The notes under the pieces: generated by a model
The model's input: the letters and a program-made list of their open reading frames with translations, nothing else
Told to the model about the DNA's origin: nothing
The model's database searches: none
Shown: positions 26,411 through 36,000 of the stretch, in pieces
How the letters are laid out: every line of letters starts with the position of its first letter
How positions within the stretch are numbered: the stretch's first letter is position 1
Position numbers and translations under genes: made by a program
Source of the DNA: Bacteroides timonensis
GTDB taxonomy: Bacteria > Bacteroidota > Bacteroidia > Bacteroidales > Bacteroidaceae
DNA length: 46,085 bases
Assembly: GCF_000513195.1 (NCBI RefSeq)
Contig: NZ_CBVI010000171.1
Coordinates: forward strand, 1-46,085
Reading direction: 5' to 3'

Positions 26411-27826
26411 TTATTTCTTTTCGAGCTCCGGTATCTTGATTACAGTACCATACGGCACATGATCGGGATTCTTTATAACACCCGAATTATACTTCACAAT
26501 ATAGGGCCACAGGGCCTTAGTTCCGTAAAAGCGAAGTGCAACCTTTGTCAGAGTTTCTCCTTCTTGGATAGTATAGGTAGCTTTCGTACCTACAATCTTA
26601 TAATTTACAGAGTCTGGCTCAAAAGGAGTTGCAGCAGCTTTCTTTGTCTCTTTTTTAGGAGCAGTAGCAGGAGTCTCCTGTTTTGCAACCGGCTTCGGCT
26701 CTTCAACAACTTTAGGAGTAACAACTTCTGCCACAGTATCTTTCTTCGCAACCACAGTTGTGGTATCTTTTCGAACAATACTATCCGTCAGAGCGACCGG
26801 AGCGGCCGGCTTCTCCACCTTTTCATCAGCAACTTTCTCTGTTGGCGGTGGAGATATTCTGTCAAATAAATCCGGATAATACATAAAAGTAACAGCACCT
26901 ACACATAATAAGACAACAAGTACTACGATTCCAATGAAAAACTTCATCGTAGAACTATCTGCTTTATTCACAGGAGGTGATGGAGGTTCAGGAACTTCAT
27001 AAGTAGGCACCAAATCTTCTTGATCCTTTTGTTCTGTCAGAGGTTCTTCTACACACTCACCCACCGGAGTAATTATCTCCGTTACAGGCTGTTTCACTTC
27101 TCCAGATAGAACGCCAGGTGCCTCTACAAGCTGTTCTGACTCTTCAATCTGAATGACGGGGTCCGTCTGATCAACCTGAATTTCTTCTTCCCGAACAGGT
27201 TGTTCTGTAGTTTCTATTACTTCTTCAACTACCTGAATATGTTCCTCAGCTACTACTACAGATTCTTTTTTAACAATTTCAGCAGTTTCCTCAATGATCT
27301 CAGTTGGTACTTCTACCACTTCCACAGACTCCTCTACAGTTTCAGCTGATACTTCTATTGATTCTTCTACAGTCTCTATAGTTTCCTCTGAAACAACGTC
27401 TGCCACTTCTGTATTAACGACAGACGTTTCTGATTCCACAAACACCTCTTCTTTTTCCTCCTCTTCGGAATTATCCTCCACCGGTGTATCTTCTAACACG
27501 GTTTCATCATTCAATACCACAGTCTCAAAGTGAGAAAAAGGCTTGTTTATCAAGTCCTTCAAGGCAGGTTCCGGAGCAAATGAAACTTTTGTATGCCCCT
27601 GTATTTCAAATCGTTCCCCTGTATTTATATTTACGCTCTCACGGCTCTCTACATCAATCAGTTTAAATGTGCCCAAGCCTCTAATCTTTACATACTTATC
27701 ATTCTCCAGCGATTCTTCAATCAACTGAAAAAACTCTTTCACGAAGCTCTCGGCATCCGCCTTATCCATGCCATGTTTTTCTGCGAGCAATTCTATTAAA
27801 TTCTGTATATTCAGCTTCTCATTCAT
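26411..27826 (-). CDS. HU-domain / transmembrane / LysM protein
   Basis: The 471-residue protein has an unusual order. Residues 1-100 are an HU/IHF-type DNA-binding domain (KYVKIRGLGTFKLIDVESRE, then VNINTGERFEIQGHTKVSF). About 105-285 is very acidic and repetitive (runs of ETVEES and EVVE types). A membrane helix follows at about 295-316 (MKFFIGIVVLVVLLCVGAVT), then a Pro/Lys/Thr-rich linker. A C-terminal LysM-type domain at about 417-467 starts YTIQEGETLTKVALRFYG. The DNA-binding end would be cytoplasmic and the LysM end periplasmic, where it could bind peptidoglycan, so the protein could join nucleoid and wall. That role is inference. It follows a stand-alone HU gene by 31 bases and probably shares its transcript with ftsY-rimO. 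Confidence 0.88.
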   Translation of the reverse strand: MNEKLNIQNLIELLAEKHGMDKADAESFVKEFFQLIEESLENDKYVKIRGLGTFKLIDVESRESVNINTGERFEIQGHTKVSFAPEPALKDLINKPFSHFETVVLNDETVLEDTPVEDNSEEEEKEEVFVESETSVVNTEVADVVSEETIETVEESIEVSAETVEESVEVVEVPTEIIEETAEIVKKESVVVAEEHIQVVEEVIETTEQPVREEEIQVDQTDPVIQIEESEQLVEAPGVLSGEVKQPVTEIITPVGECVEEPLTEQKDQEDLVPTYEVPEPPSPPVNKADSSTMKFFIGIVVLVVLLCVGAVTFMYYPDLFDRISPPPTEKVADEKVEKPAAPVALTDSIVRKDTTTVVAKKDTVAEVVTPKVVEEPKPVAKQETPATAPKKETKKAAATPFEPDSVNYKIVGTKATYTIQEGETLTKVALRFYGTKALWPYIVKYNSGVIKNPDHVPYGTVIKIPELEKK

Positions 27827-27857
27827 ATTTATGGAAGATTACTTGAGTAAAAGAGGA

Positions 27858-28130
27858 TTACTTAAACTTATCTTTCAGAGCCGTGCTGGGTCTGTATGTT
27901 AATACTAATTTAGGTGGAACCAACATGCGTAATTTGGTTGTAGGATTGATAGTGATACGCTCCGCTTTCTTCTTTACCTCGAACGTACCGAAACTTTGTA
28001 CAGAAATGGCATTTCCTTCTTGCAACTGTTGCGTCATATCCGACAGCAAAGATGCAATCAGTTCGGATGTGTCCTTTATGGTATATCCCAATCTTCGTGA
28101 CAATTCTGAAGTAAATTCTTTATTATTCAA
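27858..28130 (-). CDS. HU-family DNA-binding protein
   Basis: A 90-residue histone-like protein. It has the standard HU fold: N-terminal helices (KEFTSELSRRLGYTIKDTSE), the saddle motif GNAISVQSFGTFEVKKKAER, a beta arm (ITINPTTKLRMLVPPKLVLT) and C-terminal helix ALKDKFK. The arm region is shorter on proline than E. coli HU but the length is normal. Dimeric HU binds and bends DNA nonspecifically. It is immediately upstream of the HU/TM/LysM gene, giving two HU-type proteins from adjacent genes. Confidence 0.93.
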   Translation of the reverse strand: MNNKEFTSELSRRLGYTIKDTSELIASLLSDMTQQLQEGNAISVQSFGTFEVKKKAERITINPTTKLRMLVPPKLVLTYRPSTALKDKFK

Positions 28131-28207
28131 AATCCAGCTATTTTTATAAAGTTCGGTGCTATATTAGCAAAACTTCCGCACATACACAAATTCTTCAGGA
28201 AAATTAT

Positions 28208-29506
28208 TTAAATAACTCGTCCAAAAAGGTCGAAATCATCGGAATTTATAATCTCTACCTGGTAAAAGTTACCAATAAGCAATTTCTGTTTACCCTGTTC
28301 TATCAGAACTTCCGGATCTACTTCTGGGGAGTCAAATTCCGTACGGCCAATATAATAATCTCCTTCCAAACGATCGATAATTACTTTAAGGCATTGACCG
28401 ACCTTTGCTGCACTCTGTTCTGCCGAAATCCCTTGCTGAATTGACATCAACTCATCCAGGCGTGCTTGTTTCACTTCCTGAGGAATTTCATCCTCATAGT
28501 GTGCAGCAGCATAAGTACCTTCTTCTTTGGAATAAGTAAAAGCCCCCATTCTATCGAAACGAGCCTTACGAACAAACTCTTTTAATTCCTCAAAATCAGC
28601 TTCCGTTTCTCCCGGATGTCCTACCATCAAAGTAGTGCGCAGATGAATACCCGGTACTTCTTTACGGAATTGCTCTATCAGATGATAGGTTTCTTCCTGA
28701 GTCACATGTCGCCGCATCTTCTCCAGCATCGGATTACTGATATGCTGAAGGGCGATATCCATATACTTGCACACATTAGGACGCTCACGCATGACCCGAA
28801 ATAAATCCATAGGAAAATGTGCCGGATAAGCATAATGCAGCCGAATCCACTCCACACCAGGGACTTCAGAAATACGTTCTATTAATTCGGGGAGCATTTG
28901 CTTCTTATATAAATCCACTCCATAATATGTCAATTCCTGAGCAATAACCTGAAACTCTTTCACTCCCTTACTTACCAGATAACGAACTTCATCCAAGACC
29001 TCTTCCATCGGACGTGAGACATGTTTTCCTGTAATAATAGGAATAGCACAATACGAACACTTCCGATCACAACCTTCTGATATTTTCAGATATGCGTAGT
29101 GCTTAGGAGTGGTAAGTGTACGTTCTATATGAAGCTCTTCGTGATATGCCTTACCAAGATCCTGCAACAACTCCGCCCAGTTAAATTTACCATAAAATTT
29201 ATCTACTTGTGGAATTTCGATAGCTAATTCTTTCAGATAACGCTCCGAAAGACATCCCATTACATATAATTTTTCTAAATTCCCTTCTTCCTTTGCCTGT
29301 GCAAATTCCAAAATCATATTGATGGACTCTTCCTTTGCATCACCGATGAAACCACAAGTATTGATCACTGCAATTTCTCCCTCAGGCTTTTCCGTATCAT
29401 GAGTCACATGATATCCGGCTTCTTCCAATTGCCGCATCAAATGTTCCGAGTCCACTAGGTTTTTAGAACATCCTAACGTTATAATATCAATGGTTTTCCG
29501 CTTCAT
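28208..29506 (-). CDS. rimO: Ribosomal protein S12 methylthiotransferase RimO
   Basis: RimO adds a methylthio group to the conserved aspartate of ribosomal protein uS12, using a radical SAM [4Fe-4S] cluster and a second cluster. The 432-residue protein has the N-terminal UPF0004 domain (IITLGCSKNLVDSEHLMRQL, with cysteines C13, C51 and the MGCLSE motif). The radical SAM motif is CDRKCSYC (about 145-152). The C-terminal TRAM domain follows near 365-432. MGCLSERY and LGCSKNLVDSE favour RimO over MiaB. It overlaps ftsY by 4 bases (ATGA), so translation is coupled. Confidence 0.95.
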   Translation of the reverse strand: MKRKTIDIITLGCSKNLVDSEHLMRQLEEAGYHVTHDTEKPEGEIAVINTCGFIGDAKEESINMILEFAQAKEEGNLEKLYVMGCLSERYLKELAIEIPQVDKFYGKFNWAELLQDLGKAYHEELHIERTLTTPKHYAYLKISEGCDRKCSYCAIPIITGKHVSRPMEEVLDEVRYLVSKGVKEFQVIAQELTYYGVDLYKKQMLPELIERISEVPGVEWIRLHYAYPAHFPMDLFRVMRERPNVCKYMDIALQHISNPMLEKMRRHVTQEETYHLIEQFRKEVPGIHLRTTLMVGHPGETEADFEELKEFVRKARFDRMGAFTYSKEEGTYAAAHYEDEIPQEVKQARLDELMSIQQGISAEQSAAKVGQCLKVIIDRLEGDYYIGRTEFDSPEVDPEVLIEQGKQKLLIGNFYQVEIINSDDFDLFGRVI

Positions 29507-30462
29507 GCATTCTCTCCAAACAACGAATCAACAAATTCTTTCTTACGGAACACCTGCAGATCTTCCATACCTTCACCCAGACCAATGTATTTTACCGGTA
29601 TTTTGAACTGATCGGAAATGCCAATAACAACTCCCCCTTTCGCAGTGCCATCTAATTTAGTAATAGCCATCGCAGTCACTTCTGTAGCCAATGTGAACTG
29701 TTTAGCCTGCTCAAATGCATTTTGTCCGGTGGAACCGTCCAAAACCAGCAAAACCTCATTAGGAGCATCAGGAACCACTTTCTTCATTACATTCTTAATC
29801 TTAGTCAACTCGTTCATCAAGCCAACTTTATTATGAAGACGTCCGGCAGTATCAATGATTACCACATCGGCATTATTAGCAACAGCAGAATTCAAAGTAT
29901 CATAAGCCACAGAAGCTGGATCAGCGCCCATTTTCTGTTTGATTACAGGTACTCCTACCCGACTTCCCCAAATATCCAATTGTTCGACAGCTGCCGCACG
30001 GAAAGTATCCGCAGCACCCAGATAAACACTTTTACCAGCTTTTTTAAATTGATAAGCCAATTTACCAATAGTAGTCGTTTTACCGACTCCATTCACTCCC
30101 ACTACCATAATAACGTAAGGTTTCTTCTCAATCGGAGCTTCAAAGTCATCCACATCATCTGAATTATTTTCCGTCAATAAGGCAGCGATTTCATCGCGCA
30201 AAATGGTGTTCAATTCTTGCGCATTCATATATTTCTCTGACGCAGCGCGTTTCTCTATACGTTGAATAATATTCAATGTCGTTTCCACGCCTACATCCGA
30301 TGTTATCAACACCTCTTCCAGATTATCAAGCACTTCATCATCCACTTTCGACTTTCCTGCCACAACACGGGCAATTTTTCCGAACACACTTTCCTTTGTC
30401 TTAGATAATCCTTTATCTAATGTTTCCTTTTTATCTTTTGAGAAAAAACTAAAAAATCCCAT
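29503..30462 (-). CDS. ftsY: Signal recognition particle receptor FtsY
   Basis: FtsY is the membrane-associated GTPase that docks the SRP-ribosome complex at the SecYEG translocon. The 319-residue protein has the N domain (about 20-100) and the G domain with P-loop GVNGVGKT (122-129). Other motifs are DTFRAAAVEQL, DTAGRLHNK and TKLDGTAKGG, and GLGEGMEDL lies near the end. The long acidic A domain of E. coli FtsY is missing, which is normal for this phylum. It heads the ftsY-rimO-HU-HU/LysM group; its -7 box is at 30494-30501. Confidence 0.97.
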   Translation of the reverse strand: MGFFSFFSKDKKETLDKGLSKTKESVFGKIARVVAGKSKVDDEVLDNLEEVLITSDVGVETTLNIIQRIEKRAASEKYMNAQELNTILRDEIAALLTENNSDDVDDFEAPIEKKPYVIMVVGVNGVGKTTTIGKLAYQFKKAGKSVYLGAADTFRAAAVEQLDIWGSRVGVPVIKQKMGADPASVAYDTLNSAVANNADVVIIDTAGRLHNKVGLMNELTKIKNVMKKVVPDAPNEVLLVLDGSTGQNAFEQAKQFTLATEVTAMAITKLDGTAKGGVVIGISDQFKIPVKYIGLGEGMEDLQVFRKKEFVDSLFGENA

Positions 30463-30493
30463 ATTCTATCTATTAATACAATACATTATGCCA

Positions 30494-30501
30494 CAAAGAT
30501 A
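30494..30501 (-). promoter_or_regulatory. Bacteroidales -7 box for ftsY
   Basis: Minus-strand TATCTTTG matches TAnnTTTG, 32 bases before the ftsY ATG. A -33 TTG at the expected distance is not obvious. Confidence 0.5.
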
Positions 30502-30532
30502 TAACAAAGTAATGAAAGTACAGGGATAAAGT

Positions 30533-30574
30533 ACAAAAAAAATCCCCTTATCGGAATACGATAAGAGGATTTTA
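30533..30574 (-). terminator. Terminator of rpmB-rpmG-DUF4295
   Basis: Inverted repeat AATCCCCTTATCG (30541-30553) / CGATAAGAGGATT with a single mismatch and a 5-base loop. It is followed on the minus strand by T8. It lies 28 bases after the DUF4295 stop and just upstream of the ftsY promoter. Confidence 0.85.
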
Positions 30575-30601
30575 TATTCAAACGTCTTTCGACGGACTAT
30601 C

Positions 30602-30760
30602 TTATCTCTTGAAAAAGTCTTGCACTTTTTCGTTCAATACCATCTGTTCATCAAAAGTGTAAGCACCAGTTTTGGGTGACTTAACCATCTTGATAACCTT
30701 TGTATAAGCACGACCTTCTTTAGAACCTTCGTGCAAACTTGCTACAGTTTTCTTTGCCAT
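30602..30760 (-). CDS. DUF4295 small basic protein
   Basis: A 52-residue protein that begins MAKKTVASLHEGSKEGRAYT and ends FDEQMVLNEKVQDFFKR. It is Lys/Arg-rich and conserved beside rpmG in Bacteroidetes as DUF4295. The location in a ribosomal-protein operon, its basic nature and its small size suggest it binds the ribosome, but this is inference. It follows rpmG by 13 bases and is followed by the operon terminator. Confidence 0.88.
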   Translation of the reverse strand: MAKKTVASLHEGSKEGRAYTKVIKMVKSPKTGAYTFDEQMVLNEKVQDFFKR

Positions 30761-30773
30761 GGGTTATACCTTA

Positions 30774-30962
30774 TTATTTAATTTCTTTATGTACTGTTAC
30801 TCTCTTCAGGATCGGGTTATATTTCTTCAATTCCAATCTTTCAGTTGTATTCTTTCTGTTTTTTGTAGTGATATAACGAGAAGTTCCCGGCATACCACTA
30901 TCTTTGTGTTCTGTGCATTCCAGAATCACCTGTACTCTGTTACCTTTTGCTTTCTTTGCCAT
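30774..30962 (-). CDS. rpmG: 50S ribosomal protein L33 (bL33)
   Basis: The 62-residue protein (MAKKAKGNRVQVILECTEHK, then SRYITTKNRKNTTERLELKK and YNPILKRVTVHKEIK) matches bL33, a small basic protein near the E site of the large subunit. Only one cysteine is present, so this is the zinc-free (C-) form. It lies 21 bases downstream of rpmB. Confidence 0.97.
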   Translation of the reverse strand: MAKKAKGNRVQVILECTEHKDSGMPGTSRYITTKNRKNTTERLELKKYNPILKRVTVHKEIK

Positions 30963-30983
30963 AATCAGTATTCTCCTCTACTT

Positions 30984-31244
30984 TTAGCCAATTACTTTAA
31001 TGCTTTTCCAATCACAATAACCTTTTGCTACTGCATCGTTCAAAGCAGCGTCCAGTCCTTTCTTATTAATAATACGCAGACCGTTAGCACAAATGCTAAG
31101 GCTGATCCAGCAATCTTGCTCTACATAGTAGAACTTCTTGTTAAACAAGTTCAAATCAAAGGTTCTCTTTGTTCTTCTCTTTGAGTGTGAAACATTGTTG
31201 CCAATCATGGCTTTCTTTCCGGTAATTTGACAAATCTTCGACAT
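30984..31244 (-). CDS. rpmB: 50S ribosomal protein L28 (bL28)
   Basis: The 86-residue protein has the bL28 hallmarks CQITGKKAMIGNNVSHSKRR near the N-terminus and SICANGLRIINKKGLDAALN. It is the first gene of the L28-L33-DUF4295 operon. A near-consensus -7 box (TTACTTTG, plus-strand 31294-31301, one mismatch) is the likely promoter, 50 bases upstream. Confidence 0.97.
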   Translation of the reverse strand: MSKICQITGKKAMIGNNVSHSKRRTKRTFDLNLFNKKFYYVEQDCWISLSICANGLRIINKKGLDAALNDAVAKGYCDWKSIKVIG

Positions 31245-31365
31245 TTCTATCTTATTTTTATAGTTTTTATCTATACTTATTTCAAACAGAGCGCAAAGTA
31301 AGTACTTTTATCGATACCAAACAAGTTTTTCATAAAATAATTCACTGTCTGATAGCATTTTTTCT

Positions 31366-31833
31366 TCATTTTAAGCATGTACGGAGCATCTTTAAAGCAT
31401 TCTGAATAGCATTTTGCACATTCCTGGCTCTTCCGTCATCTCCCTCTTGTTTGAAAGTTACAATTTCATTTTTATAGGCAGCCGCAATCCACACTGTTCC
31501 GACAGGTTTTTCGGATGTACCTCCTCCCGGACCGGCAATCCCGGATGTGGCAACAGCACAATCTGTTTTCAATGCTTTCATCGCACCTTTCACCATTTCA
31601 ATCACTGTTTCCTGACTGACGGCTCCATGCCTTTCCAATGTTTCAGCAGAAACATGAAGCAGAGAGATCTTTACCTCATTGGAATAAGCCACAATTCCCC
31701 CATTGAAGTATTCCGAACTTCCCGGAACGGAAGTCACTAAAGCAGCAACACCTCCTCCTGTACAACTTTCTGCGGTGGAAAGGGATAAATTCTTCGATTT
31801 TAGTAATTCCCCGACCTCTTCTTCCAGTTTCAT
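31366..31833 (-). CDS. pncC: CinA C-terminal-type nicotinamide-nucleotide amidase
   Basis: The 155-residue cytoplasmic protein corresponds to the PncC domain alone, without the molybdopterin-binding COG1058 half of full CinA. Visible motifs are LSTAESCTGGGVAALVTSVP (about 17-36, with the catalytic serine and glycine-rich loop), GGIVAYSNEVK and ATSGIAGPGGGTSEKPVGTV. The family deamidates nicotinamide mononucleotide to nicotinate mononucleotide, salvaging the NMN released, for example, by NAD+-dependent LigA. Length is normal for the stand-alone form. It lies downstream of tsaD across a spacer with a long inverted repeat. Confidence 0.88.
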   Translation of the reverse strand: MKLEEEVGELLKSKNLSLSTAESCTGGGVAALVTSVPGSSEYFNGGIVAYSNEVKISLLHVSAETLERHGAVSQETVIEMVKGAMKALKTDCAVATSGIAGPGGGTSEKPVGTVWIAAAYKNEIVTFKQEGDDGRARNVQNAIQNALKMLRTCLK

Positions 31834-31886
31834 ATACCTTATTATATATAATTTATATTTTTGTTCTATTTTTCCTGCTAATATTA

Positions 31887-31971
31887 CCCGAACCGTGTCC
31901 GGACCGTATTTGCTCCGTATCTATAGCCTTGGAGCAGATACGGAGCAGGTACGGGCCAGACACGGACCGGG
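31887..31971. repeat. GC-rich imperfect inverted repeat between tsaD and pncC
   Basis: Two 36-base arms (31887-31922 and 31936-31971) surround a 13-base loop. The arms share motifs such as CCGTGTC, CCGTAT and TGCTCCGTATCT; about 6 of 36 pairs mismatch. The unit CCGT recurs several times within each arm. It contrasts with the AT-rich surroundings and resembles a REP-type element. Being between two co-directional genes, it could attenuate transcription or stabilise RNA. Confidence 0.7.
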
Positions 31972-32006
31972 TGCGGTGCGGACAAAGAAATGTTCTAAAA
32001 CTCCTT

Positions 32007-33029
32007 TCACTTCAATGTGACACGCGAATAAGCCGGCACATCTATCGAACAGAAATCCTTATCCTGATATTTAAAATAACCGGTAATGGCAATCATGGCA
32101 GCATTATCCGTTGTATAGCTGAATTTAGGGATAAATATCTTCCATCCATACTTTTCAGCATGTTCACGGAAAGCATTACGCAGGCCGTTATTAGCAGAAA
32201 CCCCACCAGCCACGGCTACTTGCTTAATCTTATATTCCTTTGCTGCCTTACGAAGTTTGTCCATCAGAATATCTACAACAGTAGCTTCGAGTGAAGCAGC
32301 CAGATCAACCTTATGATGTTCGATGAAATCAGGATCTTCCTTCATCCAATCACGTAAAGAATACAAAAATGAGGTTTTCAAGCCACTGAAACTATAATCT
32401 AATCCGGGAATATGAGGTTTACTGAAAGTAAAAGCCTTCGGATTGCCCTGGCGAGCCAGTTTATCAATAATCGGACCACCGGGATACCCAAGCCCCATCA
32501 CTTTCGAACACTTATCAATAGCTTCCCCTGCAGCATCATCAATTGTCTGGCCCAAAATCTCCATGTCATTGTATGCCTTCACCAGGATAATCTGTGAATT
32601 TCCCCCTGATACAAGCAAGCAAAGGAAAGGAAATTCAGGCTGAATAGCATCCTCACCTTCTGCTTTAATAAAATGAGCTAAAACATGGCCAGTCAAGTGA
32701 TTAACATCAATCATTGGAACACCTAAAGAACAGGCAAAACCTTTGGCAAACGACACGCCTACCAACAAAGAACCCATCAATCCCGGTCCTCTTGTAAACG
32801 CCACCGCACTCAATTCTTCTTTAGTTACTCCGGCACGTTTCAATGCTTCATGAACCACTGGAACGATGTTTTGCTGATGTGCACGTGAAGCTAATTCGGG
32901 AACCACACCGCCATAGGCCTCATGCACCGCCTGACTGGAAACGACATTCGATAGCAGATACCCATCTTTGATGACGGCAGCAGAGGTGTCGTCACAAGAG
33001 CTTTCTATTCCTAAAATTATTGTACTCAT
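32007..33029 (-). CDS. tsaD: tRNA N6-adenosine threonylcarbamoyltransferase TsaD
   Basis: TsaD transfers the threonylcarbamoyl group to A37 of ANN-decoding tRNAs, working with TsaB and TsaE. The 340-residue protein has the family motifs ILGIESSCDDTSAAV at the N-terminus, ELASRAHQQNIV, DVNHLTGHVLAHF (metal-binding histidines) and AVAGGVSANNGLR. The longer ATG at 33056 would add 9 residues and lies within the promoter; MSTIILGIE (33029) is the better start. A minus-strand -7 box TACTTTTG is at 33054-33061. It is divergent from tamB. Confidence 0.96.
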   Translation of the reverse strand: MSTIILGIESSCDDTSAAVIKDGYLLSNVVSSQAVHEAYGGVVPELASRAHQQNIVPVVHEALKRAGVTKEELSAVAFTRGPGLMGSLLVGVSFAKGFACSLGVPMIDVNHLTGHVLAHFIKAEGEDAIQPEFPFLCLLVSGGNSQIILVKAYNDMEILGQTIDDAAGEAIDKCSKVMGLGYPGGPIIDKLARQGNPKAFTFSKPHIPGLDYSFSGLKTSFLYSLRDWMKEDPDFIEHHKVDLAASLEATVVDILMDKLRKAAKEYKIKQVAVAGGVSANNGLRNAFREHAEKYGWKIFIPKFSYTTDNAAMIAITGYFKYQDKDFCSIDVPAYSRVTLK

Positions 33030-36000
33030 ATCGTTATTTACGTTTAAACGCTGCAAAAGTAGTGATAAAAGTAGGATTGATAACGTATTATTTCATATTT
33101 TTGTTGGCTAATTCAAACAAACCGCCTATCAGAAAGTTAAAGAAGACAGTTCGCTGGGTGCTCGGTATTATACTTAGTTTGTATATCGGGACTATATTGT
33201 TGTTGAACATTCCTTACGTTCAGCGACAAATATCTGTGCTTGTTGCGAACGAACTGGCTAATGTACTGGGTACACAACTAACCATCGGGCGGATCAATAT
33301 GGGACTACTGAACCGCATTATTATTGACGATTTATTGTTAAACGACCAGTCAGGCAAGGAAATGCTAAAAGTATCCCGCCTTTCTGCAAAATTCGATATA
33401 CTTCCTTTGTTCAAGGGCAAAGTATCGATCAGTAACGTACAGTTATTCGGCTTCAACATCAACCTGGAAAAAAAGACACCGGAAGACATACCTAACTTCC
33501 AGTTCGTACTCGATGCATTTGCCTCTAAAGATACCATAAAAAAGGAAAGTAATCTGGACATACGTATCAACTCGTTGCTGATACGACGCGGTAAGATGTC
33601 TTATAACGTATTGTCGGCAGAAGAGACACCCGGAAAATTCAATGCACAGCATATACAGCTACGAAACATCATCGCCAATATCTCGTTGAAAGCGCTCCAA
33701 AATGACTCTGTCAATGCAGCTGTGAAGCGCCTGAGCATTGAAGAAGAAAATTCCGGTTTTGAGTTAAAAAAACTAAGTCTCAAGATTGTAGCAAACAATC
33801 AGAAGATGAGCATTGAGAACTTCGCGATTGATTTGCCGAATACTTCGCTTGCAATGGATACCATCCGTATGGAATATGACAGTCTGGGAGCTTTTAGAAA
33901 CTTTACCAATGATGTACGCTTTTCCTTGCGGATATTGCCTTCGGACATTACTCTTTGTGACCTCGCCCCTTTTGTTCCGGCCTTTTCCCCTTTCAAGGAA
34001 AATTTGCAAGTGGCTTTGGAAGCTAACGGTACTATCAACCAGTTGAATTGTCCTCATCTGTCGATTACAGGAAACCAGCATTTTCATTTAAGGGGAGATG
34101 TTTCCTTGCAAGACCTGTCGCATCCTCAGGATGCATTCGTATTCGGCAACCTTTCCAGTTTATATGCTGATCCGGAAGGCATTGCATTTTTCGTTCGCAA
34201 TTTGAGTAAGAACTACGAAGGTGTTCCTCCGGTACTGCAACGCTTAGGCACCATCTCGTTTAATGGGGAAGTCTCGGGATATTTCACAGATATTGTAACT
34301 TATGGTCTGGTGCGTACCGATATAGGTTCTATCAAGACCGACTTAAAATTAAGTTCAAATAAAGAAAAAGGTTATTTTTCTTATTCGGGTGCAGTAAAGA
34401 CTGAAGAGTTTGAGTTAGGCAATATGCTGGCAAACGACCATTTAGGAAAGGTTACATTCAATCTCAAAGTCGAAGGCAGCCACTACGAAAAGCAATATCC
34501 TTCCATAGTAATGAAGGGATTAATCGCTTCCATTGACTATAGTGATTATAACTATGAGAACATCACACTCGACGGAGAATATAAACAAGGCGGTTTCAAC
34601 GGAAAGGTAGCATTGGATGACGAAAACGGTTCTGTTCTGCTAAATGGTAGCATTAATACAGCCAGTCGTGTACCGACTTTTAATTTCCATGCCGATATCC
34701 GTAATGTACGCCCCCACGAGCTTCACCTGACACCTAAATATGAAGATACGGCAGTTTCTATTCAGTTAACGGCTGATTTCACCGGTGGTTCCATCGATGA
34801 AATGAATGGAGAGATCAATATTGACAGCCTGCAATTCACAGCACCCGATAGAAACTATTTTCTGGACAACTTAAAAATAATCGCCACCCGGGAAGATGAA
34901 TCGCATAAACAATTAAAAATAGCCTCTAATTTCCTGAATGCAAGTATTGAAGGAGATTATTCCTATCGTACACTGCCCGCCAGTGTACTGAACATCATGC
35001 GAAGATATATTCCTGCTCTAATATTGCCGGACAAGAACCCCATAGAAAGTGAGAATAACTTCCATTTCGACATAAATATCTTTAATACGGATTTATTCTC
35101 CACCATCTTTAATATTCCGGTTAAGGTCTATACACATTCTACCCTAAAAGGATACTTTAATGACAAAGCACAGCGCCTGCGAGTAGAAGGATATTTCCCG
35201 CGTCTGCGCTATGGAGACAAGTTCCTTGAATCGGGTATGATCTTGTGTGAGAATCCCGGTGATAAATTTCATGCACGTGTACGATTCAGCAATCGTAAAC
35301 CGGAAGGTTCCATCAACGTATCGTTAGACGCACAAGCCAAAGATGACCTTATTCAGACCTCTTTGAATTGGGGAAACAGTAGCGCTGTCACATATAGTGG
35401 CAAATTAGCTGCTGCTACACATTTCATCCGCACACAAGCTGAGGATCAGAACAAAAAGCGTTCCCGCTCAAACAAGAGTATTCCGGCTTTGAAAACCGTC
35501 GTCGATGTTCAAAAAACGGATATTATCCTGAATGACACTTTATGGGAAATACATCCGTCAAAAGTGGTAATCGACTCCGGAAAGATATATATAGACGATT
35601 TTTATTTCAGCCATAAAGACCGATACCTGCGCATCAACGGAACTATCTCAAAACAATCTCAGGATACGCTACGCCTGGATTTAAAAGATATCAATATAGG
35701 CTACGTATTTGATATTGCCGACCTTGGAGTGAATTTTAAAGGAGAAGCTACTGGTCCTGCCTATGCCAGCGGAATATTGGAGAAGCCTGTTATGTATACT
35801 GACCTTTTCATCCGGGGCCTTGGACTAAATGACGGTTTATTGGGCGATGCCAACATTCACGGAGAATGGCACCATGAAGTAGAAGGCATCTATCTCGATG
35901 CCCATATCCATGAAAAAGATACAGCCAAAAGTCATGTATATGGCTACATATATCCCATAAAACCTAAAAGTGCGCTTGACTTACAGATTGAAGCTGACAA

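Noticed and set aside
27105..27520. Repeat-rich acidic segment of the HU/LysM gene as a tandem DNA repeat or CRISPR
   Set aside because: The repeats are irregular and in frame with a continuous coding sequence (Glu/Val-rich linker). There are no spacers or direct repeats of fixed length.
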